64,000 nt of DNA from Anaerolineae bacterium. Lineage in GTDB: Bacteria > Chloroflexota > Anaerolineae > Aggregatilineales > J027. The translations under genes were made by a program, and so were the position numbers. The notes below the pieces were generated by a model, which made no database searches, was not told the origin of the DNA, and saw only the letters and a list, made by a program, of their open reading frames with translations. Where the stretch lies: the NCBI GenBank assembly GCA_019913005.1, contig JAIOHL010000117.1:22556-86555 (forward strand), written 5' to 3'. Positions 48,387 to 58,700 of this stretch are shown one piece after another; position 1 is the first letter of the stretch; each line of letters starts with the position of its first letter.

Positions 48387-49466
48387 ATGTCTGACCAACA
48401 ACTCGCTCTACTTCCCTCGCTGGAAGCCGTTTTGCAAGACCCTGATGTCATGGAAATTTTGATAGATGGTTATAACCACGTCTATGTGGATAAACACGGG
48501 GCATTTTGGGATGTGCCAACCCCCTATCAAAACAATGACCACTTGTTGACCGAAATCATGGCAATGGCCTCAGCATTGGGGCGTCGCTTGGATGAAGACC
48601 ACCCGATTGCCGATTTTCGTCTGATGGAAGATGGCAGTCGGATTCATGTGGTTTTGCCGCCAATTTCACTAAATGGGCCTGTCATGAATATCCGCAAATT
48701 TCTACGCCAACCCCTGACCCTAGATCAGCTTTTGGGCTATGGCTGTATCAGCGAGGATATGGCTCAATTCTTAGAGGTATGTGTTTTGGGCCGAATCAAC
48801 ATTGGCGTATGTGGGGGGACTGGATCGGGCAAAACTAGTGTGCAAAATATCCTGTGCCAGATGATTCCCGATGAGGAACGCATCATCACTGTCGAGCATT
48901 CGGCGGAAATCCGGCTTGATAAAAAACGTCGGGTCGCGCTTGAAACCCGTCCTGCTAATTTGGATGGGCGCGGTGAGGTCTCGATGCGTGACTTGATCTC
49001 CAGTGCCACCAAGATGCGCCCTGACCGCCTTGTCATCGGGGAATTGCAGGGTGGCGAAGTGATTGACATGCTGCTTGCCATCAACATCGGCTACGATGGC
49101 AGCATTTTTAATCTGCACGCCAACGGAACCCGCGACGCCCTCAGTCGTCTTGAAGTCATGGCAACCACTGGTAATCCGACCCTGCCCCTATTGGCAGTAC
49201 GGGAACAAATCGCCAGCGCCGTTCAACTGCTGACCTATCAGGAACGAATGCGTGATGGCACACGCCGCATTATCCGTATCACAGAAGTGGTAGGCTTACA
49301 AGGCGATCAAATTCAGACGCAGGACATTTTTGAATTTCGCCAAACAGGTTATGGGGATGGCAAAATCAGCGTTTACTATACGGCGACGGGGGTCGTGCCA
49401 CGCTTTATCACCAAAATCCGCAACGCCAATGTGGATGTCCCGATGAGTATTTTTGAGCCACGTTAA
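48387..49466 (+). CDS. TadA/CpaF-type secretion ATPase (orphan)
   Basis: A 359-residue type II/IV secretion ATPase with an N-terminal domain (DPDVMEILIDGYNHVYVDK), Walker A GGTGSGKT (143-150), RPDRLVIGELQGGEVIDML as the Walker B region, and the His-box NLHAN. It resembles CpaF/TadA, which powers Flp/Tad pilus assembly, or VirB11. No pilin, TadB/C or secretin genes are nearby, so its partner machinery must be elsewhere or the protein has another use. Confidence 0.85.
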   Translation: MSDQQLALLPSLEAVLQDPDVMEILIDGYNHVYVDKHGAFWDVPTPYQNNDHLLTEIMAMASALGRRLDEDHPIADFRLMEDGSRIHVVLPPISLNGPVMNIRKFLRQPLTLDQLLGYGCISEDMAQFLEVCVLGRINIGVCGGTGSGKTSVQNILCQMIPDEERIITVEHSAEIRLDKKRRVALETRPANLDGRGEVSMRDLISSATKMRPDRLVIGELQGGEVIDMLLAINIGYDGSIFNLHANGTRDALSRLEVMATTGNPTLPLLAVREQIASAVQLLTYQERMRDGTRRIIRITEVVGLQGDQIQTQDIFEFRQTGYGDGKISVYYTATGVVPRFITKIRNANVDVPMSIFEPR

Positions 49467-49596
49467 TCTAAATCAGTCATTCGGCGGAATTTCGACGCGC
49501 ATTGGAACAAACGGCGTTATACTCACGTTATAGAGACTAGCACTGATAAAAAGCTGTTGATCTTCAATTCCAATCTATCTTAACGGGAGATTTTCT

Positions 49597-50274
49597 ATGC
49601 GCGTCGAACTGAAACACCAGCCTTCCTATTCATTAGCTGTTGTCACCCTTGCCCCCAACGAACAAGTCAAAGCCGAATCAAGTGCAATGGTTAGTTTTAG
49701 CGATGGGGTCAATATCGAAACCAAAGCCGAAGGGGGACTGTTGGGTGGTCTTAAGCGGGCTGTATCGGGCGAAAGTTTTTTCCAAAATACCTTTAGCGCT
49801 CCTCCACAAGGCGGGGAAGTGACCTTTGCCCCATCACTCCCCGGTGATATGCGCGTCATTCAAATGGGTGGCACAGGCGAATTTATGCTGCAAAGTGGGG
49901 CTTATATCGCCAGCGAACTTGGCATTACTACCGATACCAAGTGGGGTGGATCCAAAGGCTTTTTTGGCAGCGGCAGCCTGATTCTGATTAAAGTCGGTGG
50001 TCAGGGCCAATTGTTGATTGGTTGTTATGGCTCGATGGAAGAGCGCGTACTGGCCCCCGGTCAAAAATACAATGTGGATACCGGGCACATCGTTGGATTT
50101 GATGCCTCCATTCAATTCCAAGTTCGGAAGGTCGGCGGCTGGAAATCCACCATTTTCAGCGGCGAAGGCCTGATTTGCCAACTGACTGGGCCGGGCCGAG
50201 TCTTGATGCAAACCCGTTCAGAAGAAGCCTTCCTAAGCTGGCTGATTCCCCAAATCCCTGCCAAGAGCAACTAA
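49597..50274 (+). CDS. AIM24/TIGR00266-family protein
   Basis: A 225-residue beta-rich protein with the AIM24-type pattern: VELKHQPSYSLAVVTLAPNEQVKAE at the start split by a short loop, SFFQNTF, GEVTFAPSLPGDM, and NVDTGHIVGFDASIQF. The fold is a double-stranded helix of unknown biochemical role. A perfect 12-bp terminator follows 17 bases after the stop, so it ends its transcription unit. Confidence 0.85.
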   Translation: MRVELKHQPSYSLAVVTLAPNEQVKAESSAMVSFSDGVNIETKAEGGLLGGLKRAVSGESFFQNTFSAPPQGGEVTFAPSLPGDMRVIQMGGTGEFMLQSGAYIASELGITTDTKWGGSKGFFGSGSLILIKVGGQGQLLIGCYGSMEERVLAPGQKYNVDTGHIVGFDASIQFQVRKVGGWKSTIFSGEGLICQLTGPGRVLMQTRSEEAFLSWLIPQIPAKSN

Positions 50275-50291
50275 CACACCCCCAAATCTCC

Positions 50292-50330
50292 AAGACTCTG
50301 GTTGATAATTTTTCAAACCAGAGTCTTTTT
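50292..50330 (+). terminator. strong intrinsic terminator after the AIM24-like gene
   Basis: AAGACTCTGGTT and AACCAGAGTCTT form a perfect 12-bp stem around a 12-base loop, ending in a T run. Confidence 0.9.
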
Positions 50331-50436
50331 AATTCCGTCAAAAATAATCTCAAATTCATACAACGGCCCCTTATAGGCATGTTTTTTTTAGTCTATAGTT
50401 AAGAAATTCACAAATAGACCGAGAGGGAAAATTCTC

Positions 50437-50910
50437 ATGCCAACTCTGGATACTATGGCGGCTGATTTCCTTGCCCAAAAACGCATTGCCGTTGCGGGCA
50501 TTACACGCGAAAAAGACGACGCTGCCAATCTCATTTACCGCAAACTACGTTCTACGGGGCATCAGGTGTTTGCGATTAATCCCAATACGACGACCTTTGA
50601 CGGCGAACCCTGTTATCCCGATGTCAAATCCATCCCCGAAAAACCGGATGCGGTGGTGATTGTCACCAAACCCGAAGTGACGGAGCAAATTGTCCAACAG
50701 TGTGCGGACGCGGATATTCATTACGTCTGGATTCACCACTCATTTATGGGTAACAGCAGTTCCGATAAAGCCGTGCAGTTTTGCAAAGAGCATAACATCA
50801 ATGTCATCGCAAATGGTTGCCCGATGATGTTCTGTGCCCCGGTGGATTTTGGGCACAAGTGTATGCGCTGGATAGGCAAAATGACCGGAAAATTACCCAA
50901 AGAGGGTTAA
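50437..50910 (+). CDS. CoA-binding domain protein (YccU-like)
   Basis: A 157-residue Rossmann protein of the CoA_binding_2 group: KRIAVAGITREKDDAANLIYRKL, VFAINPNTTTFDGEPCYPDV, and a C-terminal NVIANGCPMMF motif. Such proteins bind CoA, but no reaction is known. It stands alone between two hairpin terminators. Confidence 0.88.
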   Translation: MPTLDTMAADFLAQKRIAVAGITREKDDAANLIYRKLRSTGHQVFAINPNTTTFDGEPCYPDVKSIPEKPDAVVIVTKPEVTEQIVQQCADADIHYVWIHHSFMGNSSSDKAVQFCKEHNINVIANGCPMMFCAPVDFGHKCMRWIGKMTGKLPKEG

Positions 50911-50920
50911 TTCAAGGAAA

Positions 50921-50955
50921 GGGCGTACCCATATGTTGAGTTGATAAGTACGCCC
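50921..50955. terminator. bidirectional hairpin between convergent genes
   Basis: GGGCGTAC and GTACGCCC form an 8-bp stem around 19 bases, placed between the stop of the CoA-binding gene and the stop of the large minus-strand gene. It lacks a long T run. Confidence 0.5.
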
Positions 50956-50967
50956 GTCTATGTGTTG

Positions 50968-53900
50968 TTAATTCGGGGTTTGGGGCACAGTCAGGATGAA
51001 GGCATCAATCGCCACAACCCCATCAATCGGCACAATTTGGAGGGTGTGCGGGCCGGGTTCGAGATAGTCAACTACCGAACGTAGATCGAAACTGGTGGTT
51101 TCGCCACTGGTATAGATGCTGCGAACCGCCACCCCATCAATCACAATGGTGAAACTGCCCAACGCCGGATTTTGGACATACACAATCTCTGCCGATGTCC
51201 CCACAAATTCGAGCGTCAGCGTGTTTTCTTGCCCACCACTGCCATAGAGATAGCTACCTCCAGCGGCGGAATTGGCCTCTTGGCTAGACCATTGACCAGT
51301 CCTCGCAACAGATGGGTCGTCTGATTCAACTAAGCGGCGGATGTAGACCGTTTCAGGTGTTGATGTGGGTGTTGGCGCAACCACCACTTCGGGAGTAGAT
51401 TCAGCCCCGCTTGAGCTGCCCGACATCTGTCGCCATGAATCCACATTTAGCGGGCCTACTCCCCAAGGAATCCCGACTCGTTGATAAATGTGGATGCCAG
51501 TGTTCCATTGCAGGTCATTGCGCCGATAGAAGTCCCCACTTTGATAAAAGATACCAAAGCTGTCGAGACCATCATCATCCCAGTCCCCGGCGACGGCATA
51601 GCCATAATCGCTGGTACTGGGTGTCCCAATATACTGGGCAAGGTTAAACGCTGCATGGCCTTGTGACGGGGCAATATTGGTGAATGCGATATATGGCCCG
51701 CGCCGAACGCCTATCGAATCTAAGCCATCGCCATTGTAATCTCCTGCGACGAATTGGTACTCCCCGGAGAAGCCATTTCGATCTGGCAGCACTTCGCTGA
51801 CCCATTGGAAACTGATGGGCGGGGTAGGGCCACTAGTCAGATTGCAAGCATAATAGAGGGCAAAAACGAGATAACCGTTCAGCGTGGCACGATCTACGAC
51901 ACCGAGACAATCATTGTTCGCCGATAGGTTGAAACGACCTGCAACAGGTGGCCCATTAATCCCGATCCAGATGCCTGTCCAATTGGGGTTATTGCCTAGA
52001 GAGTTGGTATAGAAGAACGCCCCACCCGAATAAACCGCTGGCGTCTTTTGCCCATCATTGTTCCAGTCCCCCATGACCCACTGGCCCAAACGCGGGGTAC
52101 CTGCCGCGTAGACCATGAAGTTATTCATGGATGGCGGTGGGCTTTGCAGTGTATTGATGAGGCTTACCCAGCTATAGGTCGGGTTAAACTGCCCAATCGT
52201 ATCCGGCTGGCTGACATTACAGGTCACATTATAGGTGGCGGGCGAATCTGGCGCGTTATGAGTGACTTGAACAGTGGCTGTATACACCCCCGCTGCGGAT
52301 GGTGAACAGGTGATATACATGGAGTACCGTTGGACAGAACCAGCCAGAATGGTGAAAGGTGTGAATCCGGGCACAGTAATTTCCGGTGCGCTCCCTGATA
52401 CCAAAGAAACTCCGGTCACATTCAAGTTCGCTGTGCCAGACCCAGACATGACCACTTCGGCAGCGGCAGGCACACCTGTCACCGTATGAATCGTAATCGG
52501 CCCCGGTGCTGGCGCAGAAATGAATCCCGGCGTCGGCCCACTCGTGACATTACAAGTAATGGGGTAGGTCGCAGGGCTGCCCGCCGCATTGTGAGCAACT
52601 TGCAGGGTGCGCGTATACGCCCCAACAGCCGACGTATTGCAAGCAATGGTGATATTCTGCGTCTGACCAGAACCATCTACAATCGTAAACGGCGAAAAGC
52701 CCGTCACACTAATCTGGGTAGAGCCACCTGCCACAAACGAAACCCCGGTTACGTTCAAATTCGCCGTTCCCGACTCGGAGACAACCAGATTGGTCGTCGC
52801 TGGACTGCCCACGACTTGCGAAATGTTAATCGGTTGACCGGGGGCAGGCGACGAAGAATAAAGTGGCGTGGGGGCCGCCGTAACGTTACATATAATCGGA
52901 TAGGAGGCAGGACTGCCCGGCGCATTGTGGGAGACTTGCAGGGTAGCATTAAAAGTGCCAATCGTGGATCCGCTACAACTCACGGTGATATTCTGCGTCT
53001 GGCCCGATCCGTCTACAATCGTAAATGGAGCAAACCCGGTCACACTAATTTGTGGGGAACTACCTGCCGCAAATGCGACACCTGTTACGTTTAGATTGGC
53101 GTTGCCGCTTTCCGAAACGGTGATTGCCGTCGTGACGTTGTTGCCCTGTGTGGTCGCCATCTGGATCGTGTTGCCCGCCACCGGAGAGGAACTATAGTTG
53201 GGGGAACGATAGCTGATACGATAAATCGCCCCAGTGAAATCGTCCGAAACGAGCAGTGCGCCATCTGGCATCTGTTGAATATCCACCGGGCGACCCGTTA
53301 CACCACCGCTGCTATTGAGCCACCCATCAGCAAATGCCTCATAACTCACGGGGGTGTTGTTTTGCAGACGCACCAACGTAATGCGGTACCCAATGGGTGA
53401 GCTACGGTTCCACGAGCCATGTTCCGCGATAAAAATCTGGTTTCGATACTCGGTTGGGAACATATTGCCAGTATAAAAGCGCATTCCTAATGCGGCCACG
53501 TGCGGTCCTAGATTAGTAGCCGGGGCGGTAAATTCGCTGCAACTACGCTGTGGGACGACGTCCGGGTCAGCAATCGTGCCAGCATGACAATACGGGAAAC
53601 CGAAATTCATCCCAATCGTCGGCGCATGATTGAGTTCATCCGGAGGAATATTATCCCCCAATAAATCCCGTCCATTTTCCGTAAACCAAAGTTCGCCTGT
53701 CTGTGGATGCCAGTCAAACCCAACCGTATTGCGAATGCCGCTGGCATACGCCTCAACTCCCGTGCCATCCGCATTCATGCGCAGCAACCGATTGTAAGGG
53801 TAAGCGGCCACGCAGACATTGCATGGCGCACCCACTGGAACATAGAGGCGGCCATCTGGCCCAAAACGGATAAATTTCCATCCATGCTGCCAGTCTGATG

Positions 53901-54390
53901 GGAAATTGGTATTCAGGATAACCGGGGCAGGTGGATTGTCTAGCTGGTTATCAATATTGTCGAGACGGAAAAGGCGGTTCGTCTCCATGACATAGAGCGA
54001 GCCATCTCGATAGGCCACTCCGTTTGGATAAAAGAGATTAATCCCATAGAGTTGGTTTAGGCGATTCGAAATGTTATAGGTCACATCGGCAACATTGTCG
54101 CCATTGGTATCACGTACCGCATACAGGGCGGCATCGTCGCGTGTACCGATATATAATGTTCCATTGGGGCTGAGCGCCATCGAGCGTGCCCCCGGTAAGT
54201 TATCGGCATATACCGAGATTTGGAAACCGGGTGGCAAATTAATGTTGCCTAGATTGATTTGAGCCGAGTCGAGGCGGGGTCTTGGCGGCTGGGTTTGACT
54301 TTGTACAGGCATCGCGGGCAAGGCTGCAAAGACAATCAGCAGCAAAATAACCCCACTCCGAAGAGTGGCTTTTAATCTCTGTCTGAGCAT
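50968..54390 (-). CDS. secreted sorbosone/glucose-dehydrogenase-like protein with repeats
   Basis: An 1140-residue exported protein with a signal peptide (about 1-31). Residues 45-400 match the PQQ-type sorbosone/glucose dehydrogenase propeller (GFQISVYADNLPGARSMALS, HGWKFIRFGPDGRLYV, DELNHAPTIGMNFGFPYC). Three repeats of about 105 residues follow (about 400-725), each with NLNVTGV, GFxPFTI and a conserved Cys pair. Next comes a VCBS/FG-GAP-like region with GDWNNDGQ, GDYNGDGLD and GDWDDDGLD Ca-binding units. The C-terminal domain (about 1015-1140) is shared with the subtilase at 42870. No LPXTG is present. Oxidation of a sugar is plausible, but the catalytic residues were not confirmed. Confidence 0.82.
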   Translation of the reverse strand: MLRQRLKATLRSGVILLLIVFAALPAMPVQSQTQPPRPRLDSAQINLGNINLPPGFQISVYADNLPGARSMALSPNGTLYIGTRDDAALYAVRDTNGDNVADVTYNISNRLNQLYGINLFYPNGVAYRDGSLYVMETNRLFRLDNIDNQLDNPPAPVILNTNFPSDWQHGWKFIRFGPDGRLYVPVGAPCNVCVAAYPYNRLLRMNADGTGVEAYASGIRNTVGFDWHPQTGELWFTENGRDLLGDNIPPDELNHAPTIGMNFGFPYCHAGTIADPDVVPQRSCSEFTAPATNLGPHVAALGMRFYTGNMFPTEYRNQIFIAEHGSWNRSSPIGYRITLVRLQNNTPVSYEAFADGWLNSSGGVTGRPVDIQQMPDGALLVSDDFTGAIYRISYRSPNYSSSPVAGNTIQMATTQGNNVTTAITVSESGNANLNVTGVAFAAGSSPQISVTGFAPFTIVDGSGQTQNITVSCSGSTIGTFNATLQVSHNAPGSPASYPIICNVTAAPTPLYSSSPAPGQPINISQVVGSPATTNLVVSESGTANLNVTGVSFVAGGSTQISVTGFSPFTIVDGSGQTQNITIACNTSAVGAYTRTLQVAHNAAGSPATYPITCNVTSGPTPGFISAPAPGPITIHTVTGVPAAAEVVMSGSGTANLNVTGVSLVSGSAPEITVPGFTPFTILAGSVQRYSMYITCSPSAAGVYTATVQVTHNAPDSPATYNVTCNVSQPDTIGQFNPTYSWVSLINTLQSPPPSMNNFMVYAAGTPRLGQWVMGDWNNDGQKTPAVYSGGAFFYTNSLGNNPNWTGIWIGINGPPVAGRFNLSANNDCLGVVDRATLNGYLVFALYYACNLTSGPTPPISFQWVSEVLPDRNGFSGEYQFVAGDYNGDGLDSIGVRRGPYIAFTNIAPSQGHAAFNLAQYIGTPSTSDYGYAVAGDWDDDGLDSFGIFYQSGDFYRRNDLQWNTGIHIYQRVGIPWGVGPLNVDSWRQMSGSSSGAESTPEVVVAPTPTSTPETVYIRRLVESDDPSVARTGQWSSQEANSAAGGSYLYGSGGQENTLTLEFVGTSAEIVYVQNPALGSFTIVIDGVAVRSIYTSGETTSFDLRSVVDYLEPGPHTLQIVPIDGVVAIDAFILTVPQTPN

Positions 54391-54530
54391 AAGTGAATCA
54401 CCCCATTAAGACTTGAATCAAGACGATAGTTTTTATGGTAGAGAAGAAAAGCCGCTGCCTCCACTTACATTTGATTTAATTGCCCAAATATTGCCGGATC
54501 AAAACAAAATCCCGACAAACCTGAACAGTG

Positions 54531-55661
54531 TTATCCGCCTTTGATTTCTTTGAGGATGGATTCCAGATTACCCGTCTCATAAATCTTGCGATCAATCGTT
54601 ACAAACGATTCTGGTCGGCGTTCTTGCCCACCTTCACAGTAACTGTCGTCCAGTTCCCATTTGACCAGTCGAATCGTCCCACGATCCACTTCAATTGCTG
54701 TGATGCCATTAGTATAGACGCAGCAACCACAATTGAAATAGGCCGGAGCTAAATCCCCCTTGTCCTGCATTTTTTCACGTCGTAGCGCATCCCGCGAATC
54801 TTTAATCGCCCGTTCAATATATCGAATCGAAGCAAGAATTTGATAGTAATTGGAGTGATTGGCATCCATTTTCAATTGATCTTTAAGTTCTTTCAAGATT
54901 TCCTTCAATTGGTCAATCTTGCTGTAGGAGCGAAAGATGCCACGATGCGTATGCCCTGCCACCAAGACCACCCCTTTTTGCTGTGCCCATTGATAGAGGT
55001 AGTTGTCGCGTCGAAAACGAATGAAATTATTTTGAGCCGCACGTGGGCTGTTGACCAATCCTAGGCGTTGCAGGGGTTCCCACAAAATTGCTGTTAAGCC
55101 CCACTCCTGTAAAGGTCGCCAGATATGTTTTACCCAGAAGCGACTGGCTTTGGATTTTTGGTCGGATTGTGGGTCGCCCTGATGCCCATGTACGATAAAG
55201 ATGTTTTCTCCCAGACGGATGGCCGGGTGAACCTTAATTTCACCCAAGATCGGCCACAGGTATTTTTGCACCAGCGTTTCGTCAGCCCACTCCAAATCGT
55301 GATTGCCATAGGTGCGAAAATGATAACCCGGCTTTTGGGCAAACAGGCGCTCCGCTGCAAAGGCGCCATCGTGATAGGCTTTGATGATATTGGAATATCC
55401 TGCTTCCCACCCCTCTTCAACGTCGCCATTTAAAACCAGATGATAATCACGCTCAAAATACCATTGCAGGGCATGGCAAAAAATCAACTCATTGGGCAAA
55501 AAGTCATCGCTCCCCCTTTTTTTATCGCCTTTATGCAGGTCGCTGATGATGACATACCGGTCAGCGGTTAACTCAAAATTGTCTACCACTGCGGCTCGAT
55601 TCCATGCCTCATCCAGTGCTTTAAAGGTAAATTCCTCTTCAGAAATTCTGACCCGTGTCAT
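54531..55661 (-). CDS. metallophosphoesterase
   Basis: A 376-residue calcineurin-like phosphoesterase. Metal motifs are visible: ISDLHKGD, LNGDVEEGW, YGNHDLEW and VAGHTHRG. A charged helical insertion follows, and a second Cys-containing segment (YFNCGCCVYTNG) could bind a metal. The size exceeds LpxH-type enzymes; substrate is unknown. ATG 55661 has GGAGGAG just upstream and is preferred over TTG 55682. Confidence 0.87.
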   Translation of the reverse strand: MTRVRISEEEFTFKALDEAWNRAAVVDNFELTADRYVIISDLHKGDKKRGSDDFLPNELIFCHALQWYFERDYHLVLNGDVEEGWEAGYSNIIKAYHDGAFAAERLFAQKPGYHFRTYGNHDLEWADETLVQKYLWPILGEIKVHPAIRLGENIFIVHGHQGDPQSDQKSKASRFWVKHIWRPLQEWGLTAILWEPLQRLGLVNSPRAAQNNFIRFRRDNYLYQWAQQKGVVLVAGHTHRGIFRSYSKIDQLKEILKELKDQLKMDANHSNYYQILASIRYIERAIKDSRDALRREKMQDKGDLAPAYFNCGCCVYTNGITAIEVDRGTIRLVKWELDDSYCEGGQERRPESFVTIDRKIYETGNLESILKEIKGG

Positions 55662-55795
55662 CGCCTTCTCCTCCTCAGTCAATCGTCATAGGAAACCCCT
55701 TATTTAATATTAATCTGAATTGTCCAAAAACGCCGCATCTGGTAAGCTGATATTAATGGGTTACTCTCACTCATACTGTTCAAGGGCGATTTCAT

Positions 55796-58700
55796 TTGCA
55801 CTGGACATTCCGAGGGGTCAATATTCTACTGGCAGTGACTAGCTTAGTGCTGCTTTTCATGCCGCCGCGTGTCAACCAAGTAGCCCATGCCGCCATCTTC
55901 GTCGTAGATTCCACCGCCGATTTACCAGATGCCAATACGGGAGACGGGTTATGCCAGACTCCGCTTGGCACATGTACCCTCCGGGCTGCCATCCAACAAG
56001 CCAATGCGCTCCCCGGCCTAGATGAGATTCATTTTGGTATCGGAACGGGCCTTCAGACGCTTACTCCCTCCGCGACCCTACCCACCATCACCAGTCCGGT
56101 CATTATTGATGGCACGACCCAGCCGGGGTATATCAGCACGCCAATCATTGTCCTGTCCGGTACAGGGGGTGGGAATGTCATCGGCTTGAACCTGACGACC
56201 AGCAACAGCATTATTCGTGGCTTGGTGATTAATCAATTTGATATTGGCATCTCGGTTGATGGCAACAATGCCGTCAATAATTTGATTGCGGGCAATTTTA
56301 TCGGCACCACCGCGTCGGGCCTTGCGCCTGCTCCCAATAGCACCGCTGGTATCCGATTGACGAATGGGGCTTCTAACAACACCATTGGCGGCACATCCCC
56401 TGCTGATCGCAACCTCATTTCGGGCAATCTTGGTGTCGGCATTTTGGTCACAAGCATCAATACCGACCCCAACCTCATTACGGGCAATTTTATCGGCACG
56501 GATTTGACCGGAACGCTCATTGACCCTAGCCCCGCGATTGGTGACGAATTGGGGAATGGGAGCGATGGCATTTCGGTAACGGGTGGTGCTGACCAACTGA
56601 CCATTTCAGGCAATGTGATTGCTGGCAACAACGACGGCATCCATTTTTCGGGCGGAGGTACGACCAGCCATCAAGTCATCGGCAATTTGATTGGCACGGA
56701 TTTGACCGGAACGGTTGCGTTACCAAACCGGGGCAATGGGGTCAATATTCTCAGTGGGGCGCAGCGCATCCAAATCGGCGCACCCTCTATAGGAAACGTC
56801 ATTGCTGCCAATGCCCTCAACGGAGTTCATATTCAGAGTTCGGCCTCGGCAGTCACGATTCAAAGCAATTATATCGGGATGGATACCACCCAATCCTTAA
56901 ATCTTGGGAACACCCTCAACGGCATTTATCTGTCCTATTCAAGCAATAATCGCCCCGGTGAAAACTTCATCGGCGGTTTTGGGGCCAATGAAGGAAATGT
57001 CATTGCCCATAATGGAGAGGCGGGAGTGCGTATTGATTACCCCAATCAGCCGACAGGGAGTTCACCCTATATTGGGGCAGGCAACACCATTTCGAGCAAT
57101 TCAATTTATGCGAATGGCGGACTTGGAATTGATCTGGCATTGCTGAACACCAGCCCCGGCCCAACGCAGAATGACCCTGCCCCCGACGCTGATAACGGCC
57201 CGAACGACCTACAAAATTTCCCCGATCTAACCCGTGCCAGCACCAATGGCATAGATGCCACCGCCATTCAGGGTAGTTTGACCACCCAGCCAAATTTGCA
57301 GGTACGCATTGAATTTTTCAATAATCCGACCTGCGACACGTCCGGTTATGGGGAAGGCATGACCTTTTTGGGCGCTTATGACAGGGTAGCTGACAGCGCA
57401 GGGGTACTGAATTTCAATGTAACTCTGCCTGTAGGTGTCCCGGTTGGTTCATTTATTACGGCTACAACGGTGGCTCAAACTGTACCGCCCAGCAGTTTTC
57501 GCAATACATCTGAATTTTCGCCTTGCCTTGCGACTGTTTCGACCACCAATCTCGTTCTGACCAAAACGGACAATATTGATCCAGTCGTGTTAGGGGATAA
57601 CCTCATTTATACACTTAGTGTCACCAATACGGGGCCGGAAAATGCGACAGGTGTAACCGTAACCGATCCACTACCGATTGGGACAACGCTGGTAAACGTT
57701 TCACCAAGTGGTACATGCACTGAAGTGAGCGGTCTTGTAACCTGCGCGATTGGGAATTTACCAGCCGGAACCTCCACCACCATTCAAATTGAAATCAATG
57801 TGACTACCACAAACAGTCTAATGAATACCGCATCAGTCACAGGTAATGAGATCGAGAGCAGTTATGCCGACAATACGGCCAGCCAAATGACTATCGTGTT
57901 ATCGGTATCAGCCACCCCAACTCTCAGAAGTACGCCTATTACAGTGACGGCTACTTCAATATCCAGTACCGTCCCTTCTACTACAACCGCGTTCCCGACT
58001 CAGATCGCCAGCGTAACGAGCATCGCATTCAATACGCCAAACACTATCCAGATGGTTAGTCCGACGGCCTCAAGAACGACGACGCGAACGGCAACGGCCT
58101 CGCGCACTGCCACACCAGTGCCAAGCCAGACTGCCACTCGTACACCCTTGTCGACACGCACCGCCACCCCTTCAAGAACCCCTATTTCCACCAATACCCA
58201 TGTGCCAACCTCGACACCCCGTCCCTCGCAAACCCCGATTCCGTCAGCAAGTGCCACGCTCTTTGTGCCGACGATGACCAATAGCCCAACCCCTGTGCCG
58301 CTGGAAATCGAAAAAGAACCCGTTGATGATGACAGTTACACCATCACGATCAGCAATCCCGGTGTGGCTTATGTTACTCAATTATTTCTAACCGAACAGC
58401 TTCGCCCCGGCATGTCCTTTATTTCGTCAAATCCGGGGTCGCCGACCTGCCAGCAAATCGAAGGGCGTATCACCTGTCAGTTGGGCACATTGGCGGGTGG
58501 GGCAAGCACGGGGGTACGTATTGAGGTTGATCCGGCAGGATTGGACTTGCTATCGGGTCAAACGACTGTCTCGGCGAATGGACAAACCGTCGCCAGCGTA
58601 GATCGGCCTTACATTGCCAAGTTTGCCGCACCGGGGTTTGTGGAACCGGGAGCACAGATTGTTTGGACAATACAGGTCATTAATCCAACGAACCGCGTCG

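Noticed and set aside
52486..53094. 202-residue Arg-rich open frame on the plus strand
   Set aside because: It is opposite the repeat region of the secreted dehydrogenase-like protein, and its repeats mirror those of the real gene.
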